Shown: positions 50,668 to 58,632 of the stretch, in pieces
How the letters are laid out: each line of letters opens with the position of its first letter
Position numbering within the stretch: the stretch's first letter is position 1
From: Hymenobacter metallilatus
GTDB lineage: Bacteria; Bacteroidota; Bacteroidia; Cytophagales; Hymenobacteraceae
DNA: 64,000 nucleotides
NCBI RefSeq assembly: GCF_003944705.1
Contig: NZ_RWIS01000002.1
Span: 310,001 to 374,000, forward strand
Reading direction: 5' to 3'
Translations under genes and position numbers: made by a program
Notes under the pieces: model-generated
Seen by the model: the letters and a program-made list of their open reading frames with translations, nothing else
The model's database searches: none
What the model was told of the DNA's origin: nothing

Positions 50668-51574
50668 ATGAGAAAAATTGTGCAATTTGGTTTGTTGGCA
50701 AGCGTTTTGTGGGGGGAGTTGTGAGAAGGTGAAGCCGGTAGATGGTACAAGTTCAAGAGTGCAAAATAGTAAAAAAGAAATTTGGAGTGATTTTTTGAAT
50801 AAAATTGAAAATAATGAACAGGAAGATCCACTTGGGCAATATGTAAGTAAGAAAAATTATTTGAATTTTGATGGAAGTGGTCTTCGTGCAGTTCGTGCAA
50901 AATACAATTATTACGAACGTTCATTAGATAAAAAAACAGATGGAGAATATACGAGTAACTATGTGGCTCCCACAGAACCTTGTGAAACAGCTGGTTGCGG
51001 TGCTACATATTCTACGCCCGTTTTTGTTTCTAGTGAAAATGATGGATTATACAATGACTTAGATAATCCAAATGGATATATATATGATCTTAAAATTGTC
51101 AGTAATAGTGGTGTTAATCCCAATAATCCGCCCGGTTATACCAGATTGCCAATAGACCTTAATGACAAAGCAGGAGGGAGTTATATATATTTAACCTTTG
51201 TGCGAGATCCTAAAAAAGTGCAAAATGCGAGAGAGTATTACCAAAATTCAGTGTATGCTAGCGGTCCTGTTACTAATATAGAAATAAAAACTGGTGGCAG
51301 TAGTCCGCCGAGCCCAAGTCCATACTATTATCATATATACGAATATAGTTCTTCGGGATATGCATATTTCGGGGCTCAGGATTTGAATAATGGTGCTTGG
51401 GGGTCACATATATGGTCCTATCAAACGAAACAACCTGGAAACCCAATTGAAATTGGAATACTTTCTGGTGATGCAGATAATATTCAGCCTCCATTAGGCT
51501 GGTATAAATATTCAACTGATTTGAATCAAGGGGCAGGCGGAAAATTCATCTATTTGTGTAAAAAAAATAGATAA
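50668..51574 (+). CDS. Putative lipoprotein with beta-prism repeats, frameshifted signal
   Basis: About 300 residues in two frames. Frame 1 begins at ATG 50668 with MRKIVQFGLLASVLWGE and stops within 20 codons. Frame 2 carries the rest, SCEKVKPVDGTSSR to YLCKKNR. Dropping one base of the G6 tract at 50711-50716 joins them into a lipoprotein signal ending WGSC; frame 2 has no ATG of its own. The mature part has three related units: IDLNDKAGGSYIYLTFVRDP, QDLNNGAWGSHIWSYQTKQ and TDLNQGAGGKFIYLCKKNR. These resemble the DLN..AGG.YIYL signature of MABP-type beta-prisms, which occur in membrane-associating proteins and some pore-forming toxins. Two bases separate it from the downstream barrel gene. 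The frameshift may be an error, a mutation or phase variation. Confidence 0.7.
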
Positions 51575-51576
51575 TT

Positions 51577-52296
51577 ATGAAGCGTGCCATGATAATGATG
51601 ATTTTATATTTTTTGTTTACGGCTTGGTCTTTGGGTCAGGAAGTACAACACGAAAAACATAAACCTAAATTTTATATATCTGTATCTAGAGGGTATAACA
51701 AATATGAAATTTTTTATAAAAATAATTCCGCCCTGCCGCCTACAACTCTTTATTTTGGTCCCTGGCAATTAGTCGCTGCACTTAATGTTAATAATCGGTT
51801 ATTTATTGAGTCTTCATTGCTTCGACACACTGAATATAGCAGAAGTTCGGCAATGGGTATCTCTACAAATGGTATTCCTATGGCTGAATATTTAACTAGT
51901 AGTCTTAAGGCAACAGGTTTTCCATTGATGATTAGGTATGCGCTTAGAAAAGACGATAACAAACGTCTTCAAGTTGATATTTTAAGTAATATAGTATTCG
52001 TGAAGCATAAAGCTGATTCTGAGTTTAAGCGAATTGAAGGATCTGATACAGTAGGTTATTATTACGTGCAAGGAAGCTCATTCAATGTCTATGCTATGGT
52101 TGGTGTCTCCGGACGTTATCTTGTGTATAAAAATCTGGAAATAATCGGGCAAATCGGCTTTAATCATGTTTTAAAGAGTGTGCCCGCGGAAGTACATACG
52201 GCCGTAATTGGTAACCGTACAGGATTAACAGGTAACCATACTATAGGTCTTCGTTACAAATTCGATTTTAAATTCGGTAAAAATGATAAATTATAA
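51577..52296 (+). CDS. Putative outer-membrane beta-barrel protein of AT-rich island
   Basis: 239 residues with signal peptide (MKRAMIMMILYFLFTAWSLGQ). The mature part has alternating hydrophobic strands with aromatic ends (KFYISVSRGYNKYEIFYKN, NNRLFIESSLLRHTEYS, FNVYAMVGVSGRYLVYKNLEI, GNHTIGLRYKFDFKFG), as in Bacteroidota porin-like barrels of 8-10 strands. No family is recognised. It follows the lipoprotein gene after 2 bp, so they are cotranscribed and may work together at the outer membrane. Codon use is AT-rich like its partner. A hairpin terminator follows at 52329. Confidence 0.72.
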   Translation: MKRAMIMMILYFLFTAWSLGQEVQHEKHKPKFYISVSRGYNKYEIFYKNNSALPPTTLYFGPWQLVAALNVNNRLFIESSLLRHTEYSRSSAMGISTNGIPMAEYLTSSLKATGFPLMIRYALRKDDNKRLQVDILSNIVFVKHKADSEFKRIEGSDTVGYYYVQGSSFNVYAMVGVSGRYLVYKNLEIIGQIGFNHVLKSVPAEVHTAVIGNRTGLTGNHTIGLRYKFDFKFGKNDKL

Positions 52297-52328
52297 ATAA
52301 ATTATTTAAATTTTTTAAAAAAATTACA

Positions 52329-52381
52329 ACGCCCTGTGGAATATGTAGTATTTCAAACTGCATATTCTGCGGGACGTTTTG
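52329..52381 (+). terminator. Terminator of island operon
   Basis: A 17-bp stem (52329-52345 with 52361-52377; one mismatch, three G-T pairs) followed by TTTT. It lies 33 bp after the barrel gene stop. Confidence 0.78.
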
Positions 52382-52420
52382 ATTATTTACTAAATAAATT
52401 CTTTATTACACGAAATATCT

Positions 52421-53614
52421 TCACACCCCAATCCGCTCCCGCAGGTACTGGTACACCTCGGGGCTGCTGAGCAGGGTGCCGTGGTGAAGCTTGGCGTACA
52501 CGTGGGTACTGATGAGCAACTCGGGCGGAGAGGCGGGGTCCTGGAACACGCGGCCCCGGGCACTGCCCGCGCCCACCAGCCCGTCGCCGAAATAGTCGTG
52601 CAGGGCAGAGGTGGCCGATTTGAGCAGGGAACCCACCAGAATGTGGTAGCGCACCCCCGGTAAGGGCGGCACTACCGTGCGGGGCGGAAACAGGTCGTCG
52701 GCGTGCTCACTCTGCCAGTCAGCATCTACCAGCCGGGCGTGGCGCAGGTCCTTAATGCCGTTGCTGCGCTTATCAATCAGCCCGCTGATGGCCCGGGTGG
52801 GCCAGAGGTTAATTTTGCGCAGAATCAGGCTGGTGAGGTGGCTGTTCTGCTCCAGAAACGACCCATCGTTGGGCACGCCCAGCAGAAACACGTCCCGCAG
52901 CCGGCCTAGCCAAAGTGAGTTGTTAGTTGTTGGTTGTTCGTTGTTAGTTGTTCGTTGTTGGTTGTTGGAACCTGACAACTGACAACTGGCAACGAACAAC
53001 TCATTCTGACTTCCATAATACCCAGCTGAGCGGATTACCAGCCCGCCCATACTATGGCCTACCAGTATCAACTCGCCCACAGCCTCGGGGCAGGTAGCCA
53101 CCAGCTCGGAGAGCAGCTGATGCAGCTGGCGGCCGTTTTCCGAAATGTGCAGGCCGGTATTGTAGCGCACGTACAGACAGCACACGTCGGTTTCCTGCTG
53201 CAGCCGCGGGCCGAAGCGGAGGTCGTCGGGGCCATTGCCGGTTTGCCAGATAATTTCGTCGCCCATCAGCCCGTGCAGAAACACCACGGTTTTGCGCGGC
53301 CGCCCATCGGCAGCCGGCTGTAAGCCCAGCTCCGCCACCGGCACATCAGCCTCGTAACGGCGGAAGCTCATCCGGATGGCCCGCCGGTCGTGGCGGGCGG
53401 CCAGCTGGTCGCCGAAAGCTCCATTGAGTACTGGCAGCGTAAAATGCAGGTTGTCCTGGCCCACACGGTAGAGCAGGCCTGCCCCGTTAAAGGGGGCCCG
53501 GGCGGCCCGGCCCATGGCCGCCGCCACCCGCCGCCAGCGCGAAGGAGCAGGGCCGGGGGGCGTAGGAGCATCAGCAGAATCGGAATCGGAGGGTGGGTCC
53601 AGGGGTTCGGTCAC
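52421..53614 (-). CDS. Alpha/beta-hydrolase with in-frame repeat insertion
   Basis: 397 residues, no signal peptide. The fold shows KTVVFLHGLMGDEIIW (oxyanion loop), the nucleophile elbow LVGHSMGGLVIRS (Ser about residue 187) and a C-terminal STHVYAKLHHGTLL with a candidate catalytic His. This resembles lipase-like PGAP1/esterase hydrolases. Residues about 205-233 (NELFVASCQLSGSNNQQRTT and following NNEQPTTNNS) are the translation of a GTTGTTCGTTG-type repeat at 52917-53002, inserted in frame after the nucleophile helix. The start is a GTG at 53614, supported by a GTGA overlap with the stop of the upstream T9SS gene. Substrate unknown. Confidence 0.85.
   Translation of the reverse strand: MTEPLDPPSDSDSADAPTPPGPAPSRWRRVAAAMGRAARAPFNGAGLLYRVGQDNLHFTLPVLNGAFGDQLAARHDRRAIRMSFRRYEADVPVAELGLQPAADGRPRKTVVFLHGLMGDEIIWQTGNGPDDLRFGPRLQQETDVCCLYVRYNTGLHISENGRQLHQLLSELVATCPEAVGELILVGHSMGGLVIRSAGYYGSQNELFVASCQLSGSNNQQRTTNNEQPTTNNSLWLGRLRDVFLLGVPNDGSFLEQNSHLTSLILRKINLWPTRAISGLIDKRSNGIKDLRHARLVDADWQSEHADDLFPPRTVVPPLPGVRYHILVGSLLKSATSALHDYFGDGLVGAGSARGRVFQDPASPPELLISTHVYAKLHHGTLLSSPEVYQYLRERIGV
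52917..53002. repeat. Translated GTTGTTCGTTG repeat inside hydrolase gene
   Basis: About 86 bp of GTTGTTAGTTGTTGGTTGTTCG-type units followed by their inverted form (ACAACTGACAACTGGCAACGAACAAC). It is of the same family as the intergenic repeats at 17541 and 46123 but lies inside an open frame, encoding a Gln/Asn/Thr-rich loop. Confidence 0.88.
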
Positions 53615-54519
53615 GGAATTAGGAGTTTGCGTACCAGCAGCCCTTCCGGCGTACTTAGTCGCAAAAGATACACTCCGGCAGGCTGTCCGTGCAACTCGAT
53701 GTGCCGGCCACTGGCCTGAGCCAAGGGTACGGCAGGGGCCTGGGCTACCACGCGGCCGGCAGCGTCCGTTACGTCGAAGGCTGCCGTGGCCACAGTTGGC
53801 TCGGCCAGGGATGCCAGGTTGAACTCGCCGCCGGCCCCCGGATTGGGATAAATGCTGAGGGCCTCCTGAAAGCGGGGTGGGGCCGTAGCCGATACCGTGC
53901 CCTGCAAAGAAACCTCATCCACGTACAGCGTGGAGGTGCCGGTAGCCTGGCCGTTGCCAGCCACAAAAAACAGCCGCAGCGTGTCGGGGGTGGCCGCCGA
54001 AATATATCCCAAGGGCAACGAAACCTGCCCGTACGAGGTCCGCGGCGGCAGTACGTCGGCGTAGCCGGCAATCAACTGAATGGCATTGCCGCCGCCGCGC
54101 GTCAGCACAATGTACACGCCGGCCGTATCGTTGGTGGCGGTGCTGAGCTTGTACCAGAACCGCAGCTCCCGGGGGCGGCCGGAGTACGGTACCCCACTAA
54201 TGCCGTAGGTAGACGGGCGGAAACGGTTGCCAAGCAGCAGCAGAGCCGGGAAGGCCGCCCCGAAATACGTTTTGCTCTCGATACGGGCGGCAAAGCTGCC
54301 AGCCTGTTTGTCAGTGGATTTAGTAACGGTACCCAAGGCCAGCGGAACTCCCTGGCTGCCATACAACTCATCCGAGGAGTACCAGCCATCCGGGCTTTCC
54401 AGCGTACCGCGGGGCACCCAGGTTTCCATGCCTCCGTTGGGAATACCCTGCGCCTGCAAGGTCAGGGATAGGGCCAGCAGCCAGGCCAGTAGCATAAGGC
54501 GGTGTAGCAGTGTTTTCAT
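53611..54519 (-). CDS. T9SS type A sorting-domain protein
   Basis: 302 residues with signal peptide (MKTLLHRLMLLAWLLALSLTLQAQ). The main domain begins IPNGGMETWVPRGTLESPDGW and contains AARIESKTYFG, ELRFWYKLSTATNDTAGVYI and LYVDEVSLQG, a jelly-roll like those of Bacteroidota putative carbohydrate-binding (PCMD-type) modules. The last 75 residues (IYPNPGAGGEFNLASL to GVYLLRLSTPEGLLVRKLLIP) are a type A sorting domain. It is therefore probably surface-displayed. The stop overlaps the GTG start of the hydrolase by 4 bp, so the two genes are coupled. Confidence 0.87.
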   Translation of the reverse strand: MKTLLHRLMLLAWLLALSLTLQAQGIPNGGMETWVPRGTLESPDGWYSSDELYGSQGVPLALGTVTKSTDKQAGSFAARIESKTYFGAAFPALLLLGNRFRPSTYGISGVPYSGRPRELRFWYKLSTATNDTAGVYIVLTRGGGNAIQLIAGYADVLPPRTSYGQVSLPLGYISAATPDTLRLFFVAGNGQATGTSTLYVDEVSLQGTVSATAPPRFQEALSIYPNPGAGGEFNLASLAEPTVATAAFDVTDAAGRVVAQAPAVPLAQASGRHIELHGQPAGVYLLRLSTPEGLLVRKLLIP

Positions 54520-54662
54520 GGCTAGGGGGGAAGAGGCCAGGGGCACTCATTTTCTGGCCGGGGCGGATCGATATACTAAATATAGTCATAATCATATGCT
54601 CGTTCAATCACATAATCAGGTGATAAAGAGCAGGTAGCAGGAAAGCATCCGGAGTACCTGTT

Positions 54663-55514
54663 TCAGGCGGCGTCTGTGGGTGCCGTATTGGCCGGGGGGA
54701 AGGCAGCGCCGAGTACGGCTCCGGTTACCAGCCCCCCGAGGTGGGCCGCATTGTCGGTGGCGTAGGTCTGCAGGCCGCCCGCCAGACTGCCGGCCAGCAG
54801 GTAAAGCACAAACAGGCCCACCGTATAGCGCTGGGTGCGGGCCAGGGCCCGGGGCCGTCGAAGCAGGGTAGCCAGCAACAGGCCATACAGGCCAAAAATG
54901 GCCCCCGAAGCACCCACTGAGTTTACCCCCTGCGTATGCCACCACAAACTGGCCAGGCTGCCGCCTACTCCACAGAGCCCGTACACCAGCAGCAGCCGGC
55001 GTGAGCCGGTAAGCCGCTCCGTAAGCAGCCCCAAGAAGACCAACGAGGCCATATTCATAAGCAGGTGGGCCACGCTGCCGTGCAGGAACACACTGGTCAG
55101 CAGCCGCCAGGGCTGTCCGTGCAGGGTAAGGGGCGAAAAGTTGGAGCCCCACCGCACCAGCGTGGCCGCAGTAGGCTGCCACAGAGAGCCGCCCCCCAAG
55201 GCCAGAAGCCCGTACCCCAGCAGATTCAGCCACAACAGCAACGGCGTTACGCGGTAGCCTGCCCGAAAGCCCGCAATGCCCCGCACGGTACCCCAAAGCA
55301 GGCCCCCGGCTGGGGGCTCGGGCGCCGGGGGCTGGGCCGGACCGGGGTCTGGTACCGGCGCTGCTGCCTCCGGCACCAGGCCCCGGCGCTGCAACTCCTG
55401 CACCGCTGCCTGCCCGACGGCGGCAGGATACTGCGCGGCATGCTGGGCCAGGTACAAAAGCTCAGCATCGGTTTTGCCGGCAAACAGCTCGGCGGGAGTT
55501 AGTGGGGCAGACAT
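54663..55514 (-). CDS. Rhomboid intramembrane serine protease
   Basis: 283 residues. A soluble N-terminal stretch (KTDAELLYLAQHAAQYPAAV..ELQRRG) and a Pro-rich linker precede about six membrane helices. Rhomboid motifs: FLHGSVAHLLMNMASLVFLG (the H-x-x-x-N oxyanion region), VGASGAIFGLYG (catalytic Ser about 203) and DNAAHLGGLVTG (catalytic His about 257). It cleaves within membrane helices of substrates. The N-terminal stretch is shared with the protein encoded just upstream. The ATG at 55514 was chosen; a hairpin lies directly before it. Confidence 0.92.
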   Translation of the reverse strand: MSAPLTPAELFAGKTDAELLYLAQHAAQYPAAVGQAAVQELQRRGLVPEAAAPVPDPGPAQPPAPEPPAGGLLWGTVRGIAGFRAGYRVTPLLLWLNLLGYGLLALGGGSLWQPTAATLVRWGSNFSPLTLHGQPWRLLTSVFLHGSVAHLLMNMASLVFLGLLTERLTGSRRLLLVYGLCGVGGSLASLWWHTQGVNSVGASGAIFGLYGLLLATLLRRPRALARTQRYTVGLFVLYLLAGSLAGGLQTYATDNAAHLGGLVTGAVLGAAFPPANTAPTDAA

Positions 55515-55523
55515 ACGCAACAA

Positions 55524-55564
55524 CGCAAACGGCACCACCCCAGCCGGGAGTGGTGCCGTTTGCG
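55524..55564. repeat. 15-bp hairpin between plug-domain and rhomboid genes
   Basis: CGCAAACGGCACCAC (55524-55538) is exactly complementary to 55550-55564. It lies 9 bp before the rhomboid ATG and about 40 bp after the upstream gene stop. There is no T run on the minus strand, so it may be an attenuator or translation-affecting hairpin rather than a simple terminator. Confidence 0.7.
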
Positions 55565-55603
55565 CGTCATAAATCCTGCCAGCTCCTCCGGGGCCTGACA
55601 GGA

Positions 55604-56737
55604 TTACATCTGGTTACGGCCGGAAGAGCGGACAGCGGCCTTGGTAAATACAATAACGGCTCCATCGTGGGCGCGGGGGCCAAAGGCTTCTATGGCCCGC
55701 TGTTTCTTCAGCACCACAATGCGGGCAATGGAATCGGGCGGAATGCTGCGTACGGCGTGGGGGGCTTCGCCGGTCATGGCGTCGCTGGGCAAGAGGCTGC
55801 CATCCAGTACATAAAGCGGGTTCTGGTTGCGGTGCGGAGCCGGCAGGGAGCTGACAACTTTGTACTCTTCGGATGGAGCCGTTTTGGCTGTGCCATTCAG
55901 GCTGGCCAGGGAGCCGGCAATGGGTTGCTTGCGGGAGGGCAGGCCCTGTACTTCCCGCCCGATGTCCTCGGCTTCGGCCGCCTGCACAAATGCCTCCTTC
56001 GATTCTGTTACCTCAGCTCCCACGCTATACTGCGTTTTCAGCGTTTGCAGGGAGGAGCGCCGTAACAGCATACCCTGCTCCATTTCGTTGAGGCGGGCTT
56101 CCATTACCGGGTGCAGATGCTGGTCGTAGGCGCGGGCCTTCATAAACCAGCTGATGCGCTCCAGCGCCAGATCAACCTGAGTGGGAAACAGCGAGGAGGC
56201 GGAGTCGCCCTGAGCCTGGGCCGTGAGGTAGGCCGCGGCGTTTTCGGCCAGCCAGTAGCGGCGGGTAGTGCGGGCATAGCGGCCGGTAGCAGTTGTATCG
56301 GCGCGGTCCTGGGCAGGTAGCTGCCGCCGGGTAGCCGCTACCTGCTGGGCCGTTTCTGCCTCAAAATCGGGCATACGGTTGGTTTTCACGGCTTCCAGCA
56401 CGATGGGTTGGGTGGCAGCCGCTGGAGTAGCCTTGGAGGGGGCAGCGGAGTCGCGCAGGCCCCACCAGGCTAGGCCTCCCACGGCGGCGGCAATAAGCCC
56501 GGCCGGCCACCAGCGCGTCAGGGGAGAAGGAGCAGATTCGGCGTAGGCATCGTACAGCGGTGTGGGAGCGGCCACCAACTCCCGGTCGGGAGCGGGTTTG
56601 GCTATAGTTGCCCCGCGGCGGCGCAGCTCCCGGCCCGCTTCAGCCACCAGCGCGGCATGGTATAGCTCCGGGTGCTGCACCAGGTACTGCAGCTCTTCGG
56701 TAGGTTTCTGTAAAAATGAATCAGACGACGAGGACAT
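55604..56737 (-). CDS. Membrane protein with TonB-plug-like C-terminal domain
   Basis: 377 residues. The N-terminal KPTEELQYLVQHPELYHAAL..ELRRRG is the same motif as in the rhomboid encoded downstream. One membrane helix (WWPAGLIAAAVGGLAWWGL, about residues 75-93) follows, then a helical extracytoplasmic region. The C-terminal NPLYVLDGSLLPSD and SIPPDSIARIVVLKKQRAIEAFGPRAHDGAVIVFT match the plug domain of TonB-dependent receptors, here without a barrel. Such barrel-less plug domains also appear on BlaR1/M56-type Bacteroidota proteins. Function unknown; the pairing suggests it could be a partner or substrate of the rhomboid. Confidence 0.78.
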   Translation of the reverse strand: MSSSSDSFLQKPTEELQYLVQHPELYHAALVAEAGRELRRRGATIAKPAPDRELVAAPTPLYDAYAESAPSPLTRWWPAGLIAAAVGGLAWWGLRDSAAPSKATPAAATQPIVLEAVKTNRMPDFEAETAQQVAATRRQLPAQDRADTTATGRYARTTRRYWLAENAAAYLTAQAQGDSASSLFPTQVDLALERISWFMKARAYDQHLHPVMEARLNEMEQGMLLRRSSLQTLKTQYSVGAEVTESKEAFVQAAEAEDIGREVQGLPSRKQPIAGSLASLNGTAKTAPSEEYKVVSSLPAPHRNQNPLYVLDGSLLPSDAMTGEAPHAVRSIPPDSIARIVVLKKQRAIEAFGPRAHDGAVIVFTKAAVRSSGRNQM

Positions 56738-57030
56738 GCGTAAGTGAAAAGAAAAATACTGAAAAAACCGGCTCTAAATTCACGAAAAGACGGGGCATTA
56801 CAAGGGCTCCGGCTCCAACGCCAGCGGCTAAGATGCGTATAGCAGCAAGCTCACCCGCCGCAAGAGTCAAGGCCCGGGTTTTTCCCTGGATAGTGCAGCA
56901 CCCCCCAGAACTCTCCCGTGAGGCTCCTGGCTTCTGTCCGGAGGGCCATGCGGGGAGCAGTGGTACCCATGCTTCGGGTAGGGAGGTGGGTTGGGCAACT
57001 CTGTAACTTCTCATCTCTTTTCGCATCCGT

Positions 57031-57228
57031 ATGGCTCAGCATCCTTCACAACCCGCCGAAGAACCACAACAAGCCCCTAAAACTCCCGAAACCACCCAGG
57101 AGCAGCTTCCGCACAACAGCGGGGCTGGCATTCGGGGAGGCTACGGCAACGCCGACCAGACCAATGGGTTGGAAGGCGGCCAGAACTCGCCGGCCGAGAA
57201 CAGCGCCCCGCAAAAAACCGAGGAATAA
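57031..57228 (+). CDS. Small disordered acidic/polar protein
   Basis: 65 residues, MAQHPSQPAEEPQQAPKTPE at the start, rich in Pro, Gln, Glu, Asn and Gly, with no hydrophobic core; likely intrinsically disordered. It looks coding because it starts at a clear ATG and is followed at once by a strong hairpin terminator. Similar short stress-type proteins are frequent in this group, but no family is recognised. Confidence 0.55.
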   Translation: MAQHPSQPAEEPQQAPKTPETTQEQLPHNSGAGIRGGYGNADQTNGLEGGQNSPAENSAPQKTEE

Positions 57229-57245
57229 CGGCACCTTGCCGCTAC

Positions 57246-57290
57246 CAGCGCCCCGCTGCTTACAGTTCGGCTGTCGGCAGCGGGGCGCTG
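57246..57290 (+). terminator. Hairpin after small protein gene
   Basis: CAGCGCCCCGCTGC pairs exactly with GCAGCGGGGCGCTG (14 bp, 17-nt loop), 17 bp after the stop codon. No T run follows, so termination is inferred from position. Confidence 0.65.
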
Positions 57291-57305
57291 CTGTGCAGAT
57301 CCGGG

Positions 57306-57313
57306 TATATTGG
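57306..57313 (+). promoter_or_regulatory. TATATTGG -7-like box abutting ATG
   Basis: TATATTGG ends 4 nt before the ATG at 57318, between the upstream hairpin and the gene. Confidence 0.35.
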
Positions 57314-57317
57314 CCCC

Positions 57318-58565
57318 ATGAAGCTACTGCTCCTGCTTGGGCTGTTGGTGGGCACGATTGGGGTGCCGGCCGTGGCCCAGAGCCCCCTGCCCCGCCTGCT
57401 GCATACCGATTCGGTGCTGGCACCGGTGGCCCGGTACGCCCGCCAGCACCGCCTACAGATTATATATACCCGCATCCGGCGTGACCAGCGGGGGCGGCCC
57501 CACTTTCGCCAGTACCGCTACCGGCTGCGGCCCCGGGAGTACTTTTATCCGGCCAGTGCCATTAAACTGCCCGCGGCCGTACTGGCCCTGGAAAAAATGC
57601 AGGTACTGGCCCGGCAGGTGCCGGGCCTGAGCAGCGAGTCGCCGCTGCGGATTGATTCTGTGGCCTGGGGGCAAACCAGCGTGGTGCAGGATACCAGCAG
57701 CCAGCATCATCGTGCCAGCGTGGCTCACTACGTACGCAAGCTCCTGCTGGTGAGTGATAATGATGCCTATAACCGCCTCTACGAGCTGGTGGGGCCCGCG
57801 GCTCTGCAGCAGGGCCTGCGCGCCCACGGCCTGCGCCACACGGTGCTGCGCCACCGCCTTTCCGTCGGCGACCAGGATTCCACGGCCCGGCGTACCAACG
57901 CGGTGGCGTTTTTCTCTGATTCCAGCCTGACGAGGCCGCTGTACGTGCAGCCCGCGGCTACATTTACCGGTGCCTGGCCCCGCCCGCGCCAGCATGGGTT
58001 GCTGGTGGGGCAGGCGCATCTGCAGAACGGGCGGCGCCTACCCGAGCCCCTGGATTTCAGCGCCCGGAATACCACCACCTTACCCGATTTGCACCGCACG
58101 CTGCGGGCCATTCTGTTCCCGGCATCGGTGGCCCGGCGGCGGCAGTTTCAGCTGGATTCGGCCGACCGGAGGCTGCTGCTGGACTATATGCACCGCCTGC
58201 CCCGCCAGAGCCAGTGGCCCCACTACGCCGCCGCGCACTACCCCGATAACTACGCCAAGTTTCTGCTGGCTGGTGGGGCTGCGGGGCCGTTGCCGGCGGG
58301 CATCCGTATCTACAACAAAATAGGGCAGGCCTATGGCTTTCTGGTAGATAATGCCTACATCACCAACCCGGCGCAGGGAGTGGAGTTTCTGCTAAGTGCC
58401 GTGCTCTACGTAAACCAGGACGGCGTACTCAACGACGACCACTACGACTACGACACTGTGGGACTACCGTTTCTGCGGCGACTGGGCCAGGTGCTTTATC
58501 AGCGGGAGCTGCAGGCTAAAACGGCCGGCAAACGAGCCGTGGTCAGCAGCAGAAAAAAACAGTAG
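57318..58565 (+). CDS. Serine hydrolase, class A beta-lactamase-like
   Basis: 415 residues with signal peptide (MKLLLLLGLLVGTIGVPAVAQ). S-x-x-K is SAIK (about residue 81, FYPASAIKLPAAVLALEKM), S-x-N is SDN (about 142, LLVSDNDAYNRLYELVG), and the KTG position reads KIG (about 334, YNKIGQAYGFLVDN). It is longer than classical class A enzymes and lacks a clear E-x-x-L-N omega-loop motif, so it may be a DD-peptidase-like or orphan hydrolase rather than a resistance enzyme. It is followed 67 bp later by a VanX-like dipeptidase gene on the same strand, pointing to cell-wall turnover. Confidence 0.85.
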   Translation: MKLLLLLGLLVGTIGVPAVAQSPLPRLLHTDSVLAPVARYARQHRLQIIYTRIRRDQRGRPHFRQYRYRLRPREYFYPASAIKLPAAVLALEKMQVLARQVPGLSSESPLRIDSVAWGQTSVVQDTSSQHHRASVAHYVRKLLLVSDNDAYNRLYELVGPAALQQGLRAHGLRHTVLRHRLSVGDQDSTARRTNAVAFFSDSSLTRPLYVQPAATFTGAWPRPRQHGLLVGQAHLQNGRRLPEPLDFSARNTTTLPDLHRTLRAILFPASVARRRQFQLDSADRRLLLDYMHRLPRQSQWPHYAAAHYPDNYAKFLLAGGAAGPLPAGIRIYNKIGQAYGFLVDNAYITNPAQGVEFLLSAVLYVNQDGVLNDDHYDYDTVGLPFLRRLGQVLYQRELQAKTAGKRAVVSSRKKQ

Positions 58566-58632
58566 AGTAACATTAGTCGTATGCTGACGCTTATACCGTT
58601 GAGCTGCTGGCTTTATTTTGTTTGGGTAATGT

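Larger units (their letters stand above)
50560..52420. other. AT-rich island, probable horizontal acquisition
   Basis: From about 50560 to 52420 base composition changes abruptly from GC-rich to AT-rich, with A/T-ending codons (AAA, AAT, ATA, TTT) and two genes unlike their neighbours. An unpaired half of a dispersed repeat (CATTGCGAGGACGAAGGACG, about 50493-50512) lies just left of it. No integrase, tRNA or direct repeats are seen at the edges. Confidence 0.8.
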
